Below, piece after piece: positions 35,346 to 43,153 of a stretch of DNA of 64,000 nucleotides (position 1 is the first letter of the stretch; each line of letters opens with the position of its first letter). Both the position numbers and the translations under genes were made by a program. This DNA comes from an uncultured Latescibacterota bacterium (GTDB taxonomy: Bacteria; Latescibacterota; UBA2968; UBA8231): positions 1,054,001-1,118,000 of the forward strand of contig OX638377.1 of the NCBI GenBank assembly GCA_951813615.1. The letters are read 5' to 3'. The notes beneath the pieces were generated by a model that did no database searches, had not been told where the DNA came from, and saw only the letters and a list, made by a program, of their open reading frames with translations.

Positions 35346-35806
35346 ATGTGCTGAAGCAGGTTCAGGCTTGGCTTTGGTGGCCCTTCAAGCAACTGAAGCA
35401 TGTCTGGTCCTGGCTCCGGTGGCCCGCACCGCACCGAACGGTCGTGGTTGATGAACTCCCGGAGCAATTCCGCGACAAGGAGATTTATCTTATCGGCGAG
35501 AACGGGCATTTCTGGTGCGTGGCTATGCTCTGCCCGTGCGGGTGCAGCGAAATCATCCAACTTAACCTCGTCGGCGGAACTCGGCCGCGTTGGACTTTCG
35601 AACTCGATTCCAACACACAAGCCATTACTCTTAGCCCCTCGATCTGGCGCACCGTAGGCTGCCGCAGCCACTTCCACGTGCGACTAGGTCGGGTGCAATG
35701 GTCACCACCAGCCAAGTATCTTCCACCAGATCAGCCCAATCCCCAACCAAATCGCCAAATGATACAGCGACACCATAAAACCGCTAGCGAACCACCTGTG
35801 GGGTGA
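35342..35806 (+). CDS. DUF6527 cysteine-rich protein, 3' end lost at island edge
   Basis: A 154-residue frame. Residues 33-120 match DUF6527: FWCVAMLCPCGCSEIIQLNL with C59, C64, C66 and C68, then ITLSPSIWRTVGCRSHFHV with C107, a likely zinc site. The N-terminal 30 residues are tryptophan-rich. The family pattern stops at W120, whose codon ends at 35701; the next base begins the complement of the transporter's stop codon. The remaining 34 codons are antisense to the transporter and look like readthrough after the native stop was lost. DUF6527 proteins accompany multiubiquitin/E2/E1 systems; the activity is unknown. Confidence 0.82.
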   Translation: MNVLKQVQAWLWWPFKQLKHVWSWLRWPAPHRTVVVDELPEQFRDKEIYLIGENGHFWCVAMLCPCGCSEIIQLNLVGGTRPRWTFELDSNTQAITLSPSIWRTVGCRSHFHVRLGRVQWSPPAKYLPPDQPNPQPNRQMIQRHHKTASEPPVG

Positions 35807-37120
35807 CACGTAATCCAGACCAAAGTAGATAATCACTGGCCCCGTCGAGTAATTAGTCGTACACCCACAGAGATTGGAAAAGTATGCGAATATGGCGACC
35901 GTGAGCATCGCCGGTGCCCCCGCGCCTAGCGCCACCGCTAAAAACACCGTGCCCATTGCGGCAATGTGCGCCGACAGCATCGAAAAACTGTACATCGAAT
36001 AGAAGTACACCAGTGCCATAACCAAGACAACCGTTATGCCGCTGACATCGACAAACCACGCGCCGACAGCCTGGGCAAACCAATCAATAAACCCGTGCTC
36101 TTTGAGGCTCTTCGCCATAGTCAGCAAACCACCAATCCATATCAGCGTCTCCCACGCTTTGTCGTTTGCCACCATGTCCTGCCATTTTTCGGTATTGGTG
36201 ATGAGCAAAACGGAGACGCCAATCCAAGCAACCACTGTTGTATGCATTCCATGAAGCGGTTTGGTCACCCACAATAGAAGCAGAACCGGCAGCACAATCC
36301 CCATAATCTTCTCACCCCTGCTCCACCTACCCATCTCCTCAAGTTCCCTTCGCGCGACCGCCTGCGCTGCACGGGTGTCCGTCAGCGTCGGCTTTGCCAG
36401 AAAAAAGATAACTACCGGCAGCAGAGCTAGTCCGACGAGTCCCGGAACCACCGACCCAAGCGCCCACGTGCCCCAATCAAAAGTGACGCCAAACACCGCG
36501 TTGGCCGTCTTCGCTACCATCGGATTCGCCGCCATGCCCGTGAGAAACATCGCCGCCGTAATCAGATTGGCGTGCGAGCCAACCAGCGCAAGATAAGTCC
36601 CCGCTCGTTCGGGATGCCGCGTCGGATAGGAGTCCAACGCTTCGGCCAAGGAGCGCACGATAGGTGCTAAAATACCGCCACCGCGCGCAGTGTTTGAAGG
36701 CACCACCGGTCCCAACAACAACTCCGCACCGCAGATCGAGTATCCCAAACCCAAAGGCGATTTTGCCAATCGACTAACCAATAAGAGCGCCAACCGCCGA
36801 CCCAATCCCGTGCGGATAATACCGCCTGCCAGCAAAAAAGCAGCGACGATCAACCAGACCATTGGGTCGCCATATCCAGACATCGCCTCTTGTATTGTAA
36901 TTATGCCAGTCGCCGTCAAGGCAACCAAACCGAAGATCACCATCGCGCCGATCGGATAAGGGCGCAGAATAAAGCTCACAATCACCGCGATAAAAACCGC
37001 GAAGACGTGCCAACCCCTGACCGGCAGGTCTGCGGGAATAGGCATGAACCAGAGAACCCCGGCCAAAAGCACACAAACCCCAAATCGCCAAGCACTCTGC
37101 CGCCACATCAGTTCCGTCAC
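35702..37120 (-). CDS. DASS (SLC13)-family sodium:anion symporter
   Basis: A 472-residue transporter with about twelve membrane segments. The family signature SNTARGGGILAPIV near residues 143-156 contains the S-N-T Na+/substrate motif, with a second half-repeat ending near SNLCGCTTNYSTG. Family members import dicarboxylates, sulfate or related anions with sodium. The GTG at 37120 has AAGGAG about ten bases upstream; an ATG four codons in is possible. Its 3' end is overlapped over 105 bases by the DUF6527 readthrough frame. It is divergent from the GH4 gene, with a 294-base gap carrying palindromes, so the two may be co-regulated. Substrate could be an uronate or sulfate-related anion, by context. 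Confidence 0.9.
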   Translation of the reverse strand: MTELMWRQSAWRFGVCVLLAGVLWFMPIPADLPVRGWHVFAVFIAVIVSFILRPYPIGAMVIFGLVALTATGIITIQEAMSGYGDPMVWLIVAAFLLAGGIIRTGLGRRLALLLVSRLAKSPLGLGYSICGAELLLGPVVPSNTARGGGILAPIVRSLAEALDSYPTRHPERAGTYLALVGSHANLITAAMFLTGMAANPMVAKTANAVFGVTFDWGTWALGSVVPGLVGLALLPVVIFFLAKPTLTDTRAAQAVARRELEEMGRWSRGEKIMGIVLPVLLLLWVTKPLHGMHTTVVAWIGVSVLLITNTEKWQDMVANDKAWETLIWIGGLLTMAKSLKEHGFIDWFAQAVGAWFVDVSGITVVLVMALVYFYSMYSFSMLSAHIAAMGTVFLAVALGAGAPAMLTVAIFAYFSNLCGCTTNYSTGPVIIYFGLDYVSPHRWFASGFMVSLYHLAIWLGIGLIWWKILGWW

Positions 37121-37315
37121 TGTCTAAATGCTCCTTTCCCTGTCATGCTCCCGCAAAAGAGCGGATTTGAGTCAAATCCATGGCCAGTCTCCATAATAGC
37201 CCTCAACGCGGCAACCGTCCAGATAAGTGCGGATCGGCTCAAGGCGGCGATGGGATCGTTCCTTTGTTCTTGCATGAGGACTTTTTTCGACGTATTAATT
37301 GTGTAGGCGCTGTGT

Positions 37316-37362
37316 ATTTAGGTCTTGATTGCAATCCTGCAACAGCCACATAAGACCTAAAT
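37316..37362. promoter_or_regulatory. Nested palindromes in the transporter-GH4 intergenic region
   Basis: ATTTAGGTCTT (37316-37326) and AAGACCTAAAT (37352-37362) form a perfect 11-base inverted repeat with 25 bases between. Inside it GATTGCAATC (37327-37336) is a perfect 10-base palindrome. A weak promoter (TTGATT, 18 bases, CATAAG) overlaps both. Operator function for a sugar-responsive repressor is inferred. Nothing else is seen in the 37121-37414 gap. Confidence 0.5.
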
Positions 37363-37414
37363 TATTAATATATCATAAGTTATATCACTGTTGGCATTTA
37401 TCGGGGAGGGTACA

Positions 37415-38788
37415 ATGGCCAATAAGGTGACGATTTTTGGCGCGGGCAGCGTAGTGTTTTCGCTCGGCCTAGTGAAGGATTTGTGTCTGACCAAGGCACT
37501 GAACGGCAGCCACGTCTGTTTTATGGACATCAATGAGGAAGTGCTCGACGTCATTTATGCACTCGGGCAGCGCTATGCCGAGGACTTGGGCGCAGATATG
37601 ACGTTTGAGAAAACCACGGATCAGGAAGCTGCGTTAAAAGACGCCGATTTCGTAATCAATACGGCAACGGTGACGCATAACGAGTACTTCATGCAGCGTC
37701 GGCGCAACATGACCGCCAAACTCGGCTACTTTTACGACAAAACTGGGATGCCCGAATATCACAATTTGCAACTGATGTTAAACGTGGCAAAAGACATGGA
37801 GAAGCTGTGTCCCGATGCGTGGATTTTGTTGGCCGGCAATCCAGTCTTTGACGGAACGACATTGATGACTCGGGAGACCGAGATTAAGGTGTGCGGTTTG
37901 TGTCACGGACATTACGGCTATACGGGCGTGGCGCGGACATTGGGACTAGATCCCGCTAGGGTAACGTGGCAGGCACCGGGTTTGAACCACAACATCTGGT
38001 TGACGGATTTCATCTATGAAAACGAAGACATGTATCCGAAGCTGGATCAGTGGATTGCCGAAGAGAGCGAGGCGTATTGGGAGAAGATGACCCGGGAAGG
38101 CAAGGCGATCCCCACGCAGATGTCGCGCGCGGCAATTCACCAGTACAAGATGTATGGCCTGATGCCCATTGGCGATACGCCTCGGCGCGGCGGCTGGTGG
38201 TATCACACGGGTTTGGAAGCGCGGAAATACTGGTACGATCCCAATGGCGGCAAAGACACGCCAGCCGGACGCGATGCGGTTTTAGCTGGTAAGGCCAAAA
38301 AATACGAGCAGATGAAAGCAGCAGCCTACGACGAGAAAATCCGGCCGATTGATCTGTTTGGCGATCAGATGACGTCCGAGCAGCACATTCCCATTATGAA
38401 TGGGCTGGTCAACAACGTCGAAGGCCAGTTTCAGGTGAATGTGCCTAATTGCGGTGCGCTGCCGGGTATTCCCGACGACGTGGCAGTGGAAGTCCCCGCG
38501 ATTGTCAATAAGAAGGGCATTCAGCCTTTGCGCGTACCGCCATTGCCCAAGAAGATTATGCTGGAGTGTGTCTATCCCGACTGGCTCAACATGGAGCGCA
38601 CCCTCGAAGCGGTCTTGGCGGGCGATAAATCGATGATGCTATTCGGCGTGCTCGAAAGCAAAGAGACAAAATCGTATGAGCACGGTTTGGAGACGCTAGA
38701 CGCACTGTTTAATATTGAACCCAATGAACCGATGCAATACGTGGAAAATATCAACGCGCATTTTTCTTGGCCAAAGAATTGGTCGTAG
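37415..38788 (+). CDS. Glycoside hydrolase family 4 enzyme
   Basis: A 457-residue GH4 protein, using NAD and a divalent metal (usually Mn) for an oxidation-elimination mechanism on alpha-glucosides, galactosides or galacturonides. The NAD-binding motif FGAGSVVFSLGLVKDL lies at residues 8-23 and a cysteine-histidine metal site in VCGLCHGHYG near 167-176, with GLNHNIWL near 197. ATG 37415 is preferred over 37391, since GGGAGGG lies five bases upstream and the NAD motif is then at its usual place. The substrate is not evident; galacturonate-type is a reasonable guess beside an anion transporter. Confidence 0.92.
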   Translation: MANKVTIFGAGSVVFSLGLVKDLCLTKALNGSHVCFMDINEEVLDVIYALGQRYAEDLGADMTFEKTTDQEAALKDADFVINTATVTHNEYFMQRRRNMTAKLGYFYDKTGMPEYHNLQLMLNVAKDMEKLCPDAWILLAGNPVFDGTTLMTRETEIKVCGLCHGHYGYTGVARTLGLDPARVTWQAPGLNHNIWLTDFIYENEDMYPKLDQWIAEESEAYWEKMTREGKAIPTQMSRAAIHQYKMYGLMPIGDTPRRGGWWYHTGLEARKYWYDPNGGKDTPAGRDAVLAGKAKKYEQMKAAAYDEKIRPIDLFGDQMTSEQHIPIMNGLVNNVEGQFQVNVPNCGALPGIPDDVAVEVPAIVNKKGIQPLRVPPLPKKIMLECVYPDWLNMERTLEAVLAGDKSMMLFGVLESKETKSYEHGLETLDALFNIEPNEPMQYVENINAHFSWPKNWS

Positions 38789-38822
38789 GGAGAAACATCC
38801 TCAAAACAAAGGCTGAATAGCG

Positions 38823-39833
38823 ATGGGAGACACAGGTAGCACAGTAGCGGTGACCGGTGCTGCAGACTTTCTCGGCAGCCATATATGCCGCGCCTTGCTG
38901 CGTTGCGGATATGCGGTGCGCGCTGTTACGCGCGAGGGTAGCGATCGCAAACTTCCCGATGACCTGAGTGAACAAGTCGAATTGCAGCCAGCCGATGTCC
39001 GTGATCCTGAGTCGTTAAACCAAGCGTTCCAAAATGTCTACGCCGTCATACACAATGCCGAGATCGTGACGATTGAAGCAGATCCCAAAGGTTTGGCCGA
39101 TGAGGTCAACCTGACGGGTACCCGCAATGTGGTTCAAGCATGTATCGGTAACGGCGTCCACAGACTGGTACACATCAGTTCCCTACACGCATTCAGCCCG
39201 CTGCGCGGAACGACGCTAAGTGTCAGTTCAAAACTGGGTCAAAATTCCAAAATTCCCTACGTGGCCACCAAAGCCGAAGCCCATATGAGCGTGCTCGACG
39301 CGGCCAGTAGCAGGGGGCTCAATGCATCTATTGTCTGTCCTTCGGGCCTCATCGGTCCCGGCGACACTAAGCCGACTCCCGCCGGCAGTATGTTGCTCGC
39401 CATGGCACGCAAGCAGCTCCCGTGTCTTATCAACGGGGAATTTTGGTGGAGCGACGTGCGAGACGTAGCGCATGCCATAGCCAACGCGGTAGGGGCGAGC
39501 GGATACGGGGGCGAGGTTTACTTCACTGCGGGGCAATACGCAAAGACCAGCCAACTGGCGCGTCTGTGTTCCCAAGTTCTGGGGCGTAAAGTAAAGCGTC
39601 CCGTCGTGCCCTATTCTCTAGCTCGGACAGCCTTGCCCCTGATTAAATCGCGTGCTGCGAAGCACAGCCTATCGTCTCTTTACTCCCGCAATTCGCTCAA
39701 ACTCTTGCGCGACTGCCCGGCGTCCGTTGATGAATCCTTAGCGATAAGTCAATTGGGCTACGAGCCCCGACCACTTGAAGAGTCGATTCGCGACGCCCTC
39801 AATTGGTTCACCGAGCAGGGAATTCGTTTTTAA
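38823..39833 (+). CDS. NAD(P)-dependent epimerase/3-beta-HSD-like dehydrogenase
   Basis: A 336-residue extended SDR. The Rossmann motif reads TGAADFLGSH at residues 11-20, with an aspartate where the second glycine of G-x-x-G-x-x-G is normal. VIHNAEI near 80, VHISSLHAFSP near 118 and the catalytic Y-x-x-x-K (PYVATKAEAH) near 142-151 are present. It follows the GH4 gene by 34 bases, so the two probably form an operon acting on the same sugar. The glycine replacement might alter cofactor binding. Confidence 0.85.
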   Translation: MGDTGSTVAVTGAADFLGSHICRALLRCGYAVRAVTREGSDRKLPDDLSEQVELQPADVRDPESLNQAFQNVYAVIHNAEIVTIEADPKGLADEVNLTGTRNVVQACIGNGVHRLVHISSLHAFSPLRGTTLSVSSKLGQNSKIPYVATKAEAHMSVLDAASSRGLNASIVCPSGLIGPGDTKPTPAGSMLLAMARKQLPCLINGEFWWSDVRDVAHAIANAVGASGYGGEVYFTAGQYAKTSQLARLCSQVLGRKVKRPVVPYSLARTALPLIKSRAAKHSLSSLYSRNSLKLLRDCPASVDESLAISQLGYEPRPLEESIRDALNWFTEQGIRF

Positions 39834-39846
39834 TCCGCGCGATTCC

Positions 39847-41679
39847 CTATTGTCCCGCTCGTCGCTCAATAATAGGTAACACCACATGCGACGGGTGTTC
39901 GGGGTCGTGATAAATCGCCTGCTCTGCAATCTCAAACCGCCGCTCAATGCCCAAATCGCCACCCGTGTTCGGATTCACGTCAAAGCGCGGCCAGTTGCTG
40001 CTGGAAATGTCTAAGCGAATCCGATGTCCCTTCTTGAAGACGTTGGATGTTGGATACAGTTGAAAGACGAACTCGTATATTTTTCCCGGTTCCAATAATT
40101 CTGGAGCATCCCAACTGTTCCGATAGCGGGCGCGGATGATGGAGTCTGTCAGGTTGATAGCAAGCCCATCGGGATAGTCTTCGCTCAAGGGACAAACGTC
40201 GATCAGTTTGGCTGTGAAGTCCGTGTCGCGGGCTGATGATGAGGCGTGCAGTTTAACCGTAATGGGCCCCGTGACTTCCACATCCCCCTCTAACGGATCG
40301 GTCTGAAAGGTCAGCACATCGCTGCGGGCATTGAGGGGCAGGGTGTCTTTGCAGCCGAAGAACCTAGAGTCCCCTCGCTGGTCAAACGCGCCAGCACCCA
40401 TGATGGGATCCGCCGCGGAGATGCCGCCGCCAATGGTTGGAACGGGATCGCGCGGATCAAAGCTAAAGCGGCTTGGTGAGTGGTCAGTCGTTGGCAGCGC
40501 GGCCGACAGTTCTCCATCGGCGTGCAGATAGTACGGCGTAAACTGGGTGTCGGGCAGGGGAAAGTCCTGCTCATCGCGCCAATAGCCGCCGTGATGGAGG
40601 CGTCCCTGATAGTTGGCTGTGCCTTCGCCCGTGCCCATTGCGAAAATTTTGACCGGCGACCAATCGGCAACTTCTGTGTGCAACCCTTTGAGGAAGTGGT
40701 CAAACCACGCCAGCCGCAGGTCGTTGTAATTGATGAAGGAGTGATTGCCGAAATCGATGTCACCGGCATTCGACACACCCCAGCCACCGTGCGTCCACGG
40801 CCCCATCAACAGCACCTGCCGCGATTTTTTTATTTTGCTCAGTGCGGTAAAATTCTCGCAGGTCGCCCGCGCATACGAGTCATACCATCCACCCAAATAG
40901 AGCGTCGGCACATCGGCGTGTTCTTCGTAATACTGGGAGATCGCATACCCGCGTTGCTTCCAGTAGTCGTCGTATTCTCCGTGCGTAAACAAATCGAGCA
41001 CCCATTGCTCGTAATTCGGCAGCATCCGCAACGGCGACGTGCCTTTCTTTAGCGGAGCGCGCAACACCCACTCGTCCACATTGGCAAACGCCTTGTCAAC
41101 CGCGGCTTTGAGGTTGACATCGGCAAGCGCTTCCTTGCTGGTAGTCGCCATGCGGAAGGCATAGATCATGAACCGTTGCTCGAGCGCGCCGTTTTGCCGC
41201 ATTGAACAGTGGTAGTAATTCGACGCGCCCACCGCGACGATCATCGTCGTCAGGTGCGGCGGATTGAGCGTTGCCAGCGCCGACTGGTCGCTGCCGCAAT
41301 ACGACCCGCCCATTGTGCCGACCTTCCCATCACTCCACCCTTGAGCGGCGAGCCATTCTACTGTGTCGTAGCCATCGGGGGCTTCTTTGGCAAAGGGATA
41401 CCATTCGCCTTCGCTGGCGAATCGGCCGCGCACATCCTGAATAGCGCAGACGTAGCCGCGCCGGGCGAAGTACGCACCGTTCGTCACATTGCCCGCGGCC
41501 GCCTTGTCGTAGGGAGTGCGTTCCAAAATCACCGGAAATTTTCCCGGCGCGGGCTGACCGCCTAGCGTAGGCAAGTACATGTCAGTGGCCAAGCAGACGC
41601 CATCGCGCATCGGAATCATCACATTGGATTGGCAGAGCGCATCGTACTGCTGATGGGAACCGCGATATGATTTGGGCAT
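39847..41679 (-). CDS. CocE/NonD-type alpha/beta hydrolase (X-Pro dipeptidyl-peptidase family)
   Basis: A 610-residue hydrolase. The nucleophile is S126 in GTMGGSYCGS, inside the alpha/beta domain; LMGPWTHGGWG supplies a likely catalytic histidine. The C-terminal third is the jelly-roll domain of this family (VTGPITVKLHASSSARDTDFTAKL and FKKGHRIRLDISSSNWPRFDVNPNTGG). ATG 41679 with GAGGAG five bases upstream is chosen; an open frame to 41838 lies inside the sulfatase gene. Relatives hydrolyse esters, acyl-peptides or cephalosporins; the substrate is not evident. The sulfatase gene is 40 bases upstream on the same strand. Confidence 0.9.
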   Translation of the reverse strand: MPKSYRGSHQQYDALCQSNVMIPMRDGVCLATDMYLPTLGGQPAPGKFPVILERTPYDKAAAGNVTNGAYFARRGYVCAIQDVRGRFASEGEWYPFAKEAPDGYDTVEWLAAQGWSDGKVGTMGGSYCGSDQSALATLNPPHLTTMIVAVGASNYYHCSMRQNGALEQRFMIYAFRMATTSKEALADVNLKAAVDKAFANVDEWVLRAPLKKGTSPLRMLPNYEQWVLDLFTHGEYDDYWKQRGYAISQYYEEHADVPTLYLGGWYDSYARATCENFTALSKIKKSRQVLLMGPWTHGGWGVSNAGDIDFGNHSFINYNDLRLAWFDHFLKGLHTEVADWSPVKIFAMGTGEGTANYQGRLHHGGYWRDEQDFPLPDTQFTPYYLHADGELSAALPTTDHSPSRFSFDPRDPVPTIGGGISAADPIMGAGAFDQRGDSRFFGCKDTLPLNARSDVLTFQTDPLEGDVEVTGPITVKLHASSSARDTDFTAKLIDVCPLSEDYPDGLAINLTDSIIRARYRNSWDAPELLEPGKIYEFVFQLYPTSNVFKKGHRIRLDISSSNWPRFDVNPNTGGDLGIERRFEIAEQAIYHDPEHPSHVVLPIIERRAGQ

Positions 41680-41719
41680 GAATTCTCCTCTTAAATCGCT
41701 TTGGGCTTCAGGCGGCTGC

Positions 41720-43132
41720 TCAATCCGGCAGCGGATCTTCCCCCGCATAGGGCTGGTCGCCCACTTTCTCCTGTAGGCGGCGCAATTCCCCACGCAATTG
41801 GTGCACCACTTCGGCGTAGGCCGGGTCGTGGTACACATTGACCAACTCGCACGGGTCTTTTTCCAGATCGAACAATTCCCACTCCGGCTCTTTGCTCTCG
41901 TCTATGGTACCGGGCTGACCTAGGGCGTCGGCATAATAGTAGATGAGCTTGTAGCGCAAAGTGCGTACTCCGTAGTGGGCGTACACGTGATGGTGCGCCA
42001 AGTGCATCCAGTAGCGGTAGTACATCGCCGTCTGCCAATCGTCCGGGGTCTGTCCTTCCAGCACGGGGCGCATGGAGCGGCCCTGGAAGGAATCGGGAAT
42101 ATCGACGCCAGCGTAGTCGAGGAAGGTAGGCGCAAAGTCGACGTTGAGAATCATGTCATCGCTGACGCTGCCGGCGGCAATGGCGCGGGGATAGCGGATG
42201 AGAAAGGGCATGCGCAGCGATTCCTCGTACATGAAGCGCTTGTCGTACCAGCCGTGGTCGCCGAGGAAAAAACCTTGGTCCGAGGTATAGACGACAATGG
42301 TGTCGTCGGCAATGCCTTCCGCTTCGAGATAGTCGAGCACGCGGCCGACGTTGTCATCAACCGAAGCGACACAGCGCAGATAGTCCTTTATGTAGCGCTG
42401 GTACTTCCACCTTTTCTCCTCTTCCGGAGTCAACCCTGCGGGTACGGGTCGCTTGAGATCCGTGGCATTGAGGTCGCGGTCAACGCGCATTTTAGCAGCA
42501 GCCGCGGCGGCGGCCCGATTCTGGTAGTCGTCGTCAAAGGTCTCCGGCTCGGGAATATCCTCGTCTTCGTACAGATGGGCGTGTTTTTCGTCCGGCTCCC
42601 AAGGGCGGTGCGGGGCCTTGTGGTGGTACATCAGGCAAAAGGGCCGCTCCTTGTCGCGCGCCCGGAGCCAGTCGAGCGACAGGTCGGTGATAATATCGGT
42701 GGTGTAGCCCTCGTATTGGACCTTGTCGCCGTTGCACACCATTTCCGGGTCGAAGTAAGGGCCTTGGCCCTGGAGGATGTTGTAGTAATCAAAGCCGGTG
42801 GGCCAGTGGGCCGGCCCTTGGCCTAGATGCCACTTGCCGACGATGGCGGTCTGATAGCCGACGCCCTGCAAGAGCTTAGCAAAGTTGAGCTGGCGGTTGT
42901 CGTGGCGCGAGTCCAAGGTGGTCATGCCGTTGACGTGATTATACGTGCCGGTGAGGATGGTGGCGCGGGAGGGGCCGCAAATCGAATTGGTGCAAAAGCA
43001 GTTGTTAAAGCGCCTGCCGCCTTGGGCAATGCGGTCGAGGTTGGGCGTGGTGTTGATGCGGCTGCCGTAGCAACTCATGGCGTGGGCCGCGTGATCGTCG
43101 GTCATAATGAAGAGAATGTTGGGACGAGGCAT
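41720..43132 (-). CDS. Type I (formylglycine) sulfatase
   Basis: A 470-residue arylsulfatase-family enzyme. The formylglycine motif C-x-P-S-R is SICGPSRATILTG with C52 as the residue to be converted. Metal ligands D12 and D13 are in FIMTDDHA, and DQGFFLGDHGWYDK gives the later Asp-x-x-x-His block. No signal peptide is seen, so cytoplasmic action is likely. Removes sulfate from sulfated sugars or glycans. AAGGAG lies six bases before the ATG. No formylglycine-generating enzyme gene is in the window. Upstream of the CocE-type hydrolase; one operon is probable. Confidence 0.93.
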   Translation of the reverse strand: MPRPNILFIMTDDHAAHAMSCYGSRINTTPNLDRIAQGGRRFNNCFCTNSICGPSRATILTGTYNHVNGMTTLDSRHDNRQLNFAKLLQGVGYQTAIVGKWHLGQGPAHWPTGFDYYNILQGQGPYFDPEMVCNGDKVQYEGYTTDIITDLSLDWLRARDKERPFCLMYHHKAPHRPWEPDEKHAHLYEDEDIPEPETFDDDYQNRAAAAAAAKMRVDRDLNATDLKRPVPAGLTPEEEKRWKYQRYIKDYLRCVASVDDNVGRVLDYLEAEGIADDTIVVYTSDQGFFLGDHGWYDKRFMYEESLRMPFLIRYPRAIAAGSVSDDMILNVDFAPTFLDYAGVDIPDSFQGRSMRPVLEGQTPDDWQTAMYYRYWMHLAHHHVYAHYGVRTLRYKLIYYYADALGQPGTIDESKEPEWELFDLEKDPCELVNVYHDPAYAEVVHQLRGELRRLQEKVGDQPYAGEDPLPD

Positions 43133-43153
43133 GGAACTCCTTGCGAAAGAGGG

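Noticed and set aside
41679..41838. Longer N-terminus for the CocE-type hydrolase
   Set aside because: The extension overlaps the sulfatase gene; the ATG at 41679 has GAGGAG at the right distance and the family's usual start.
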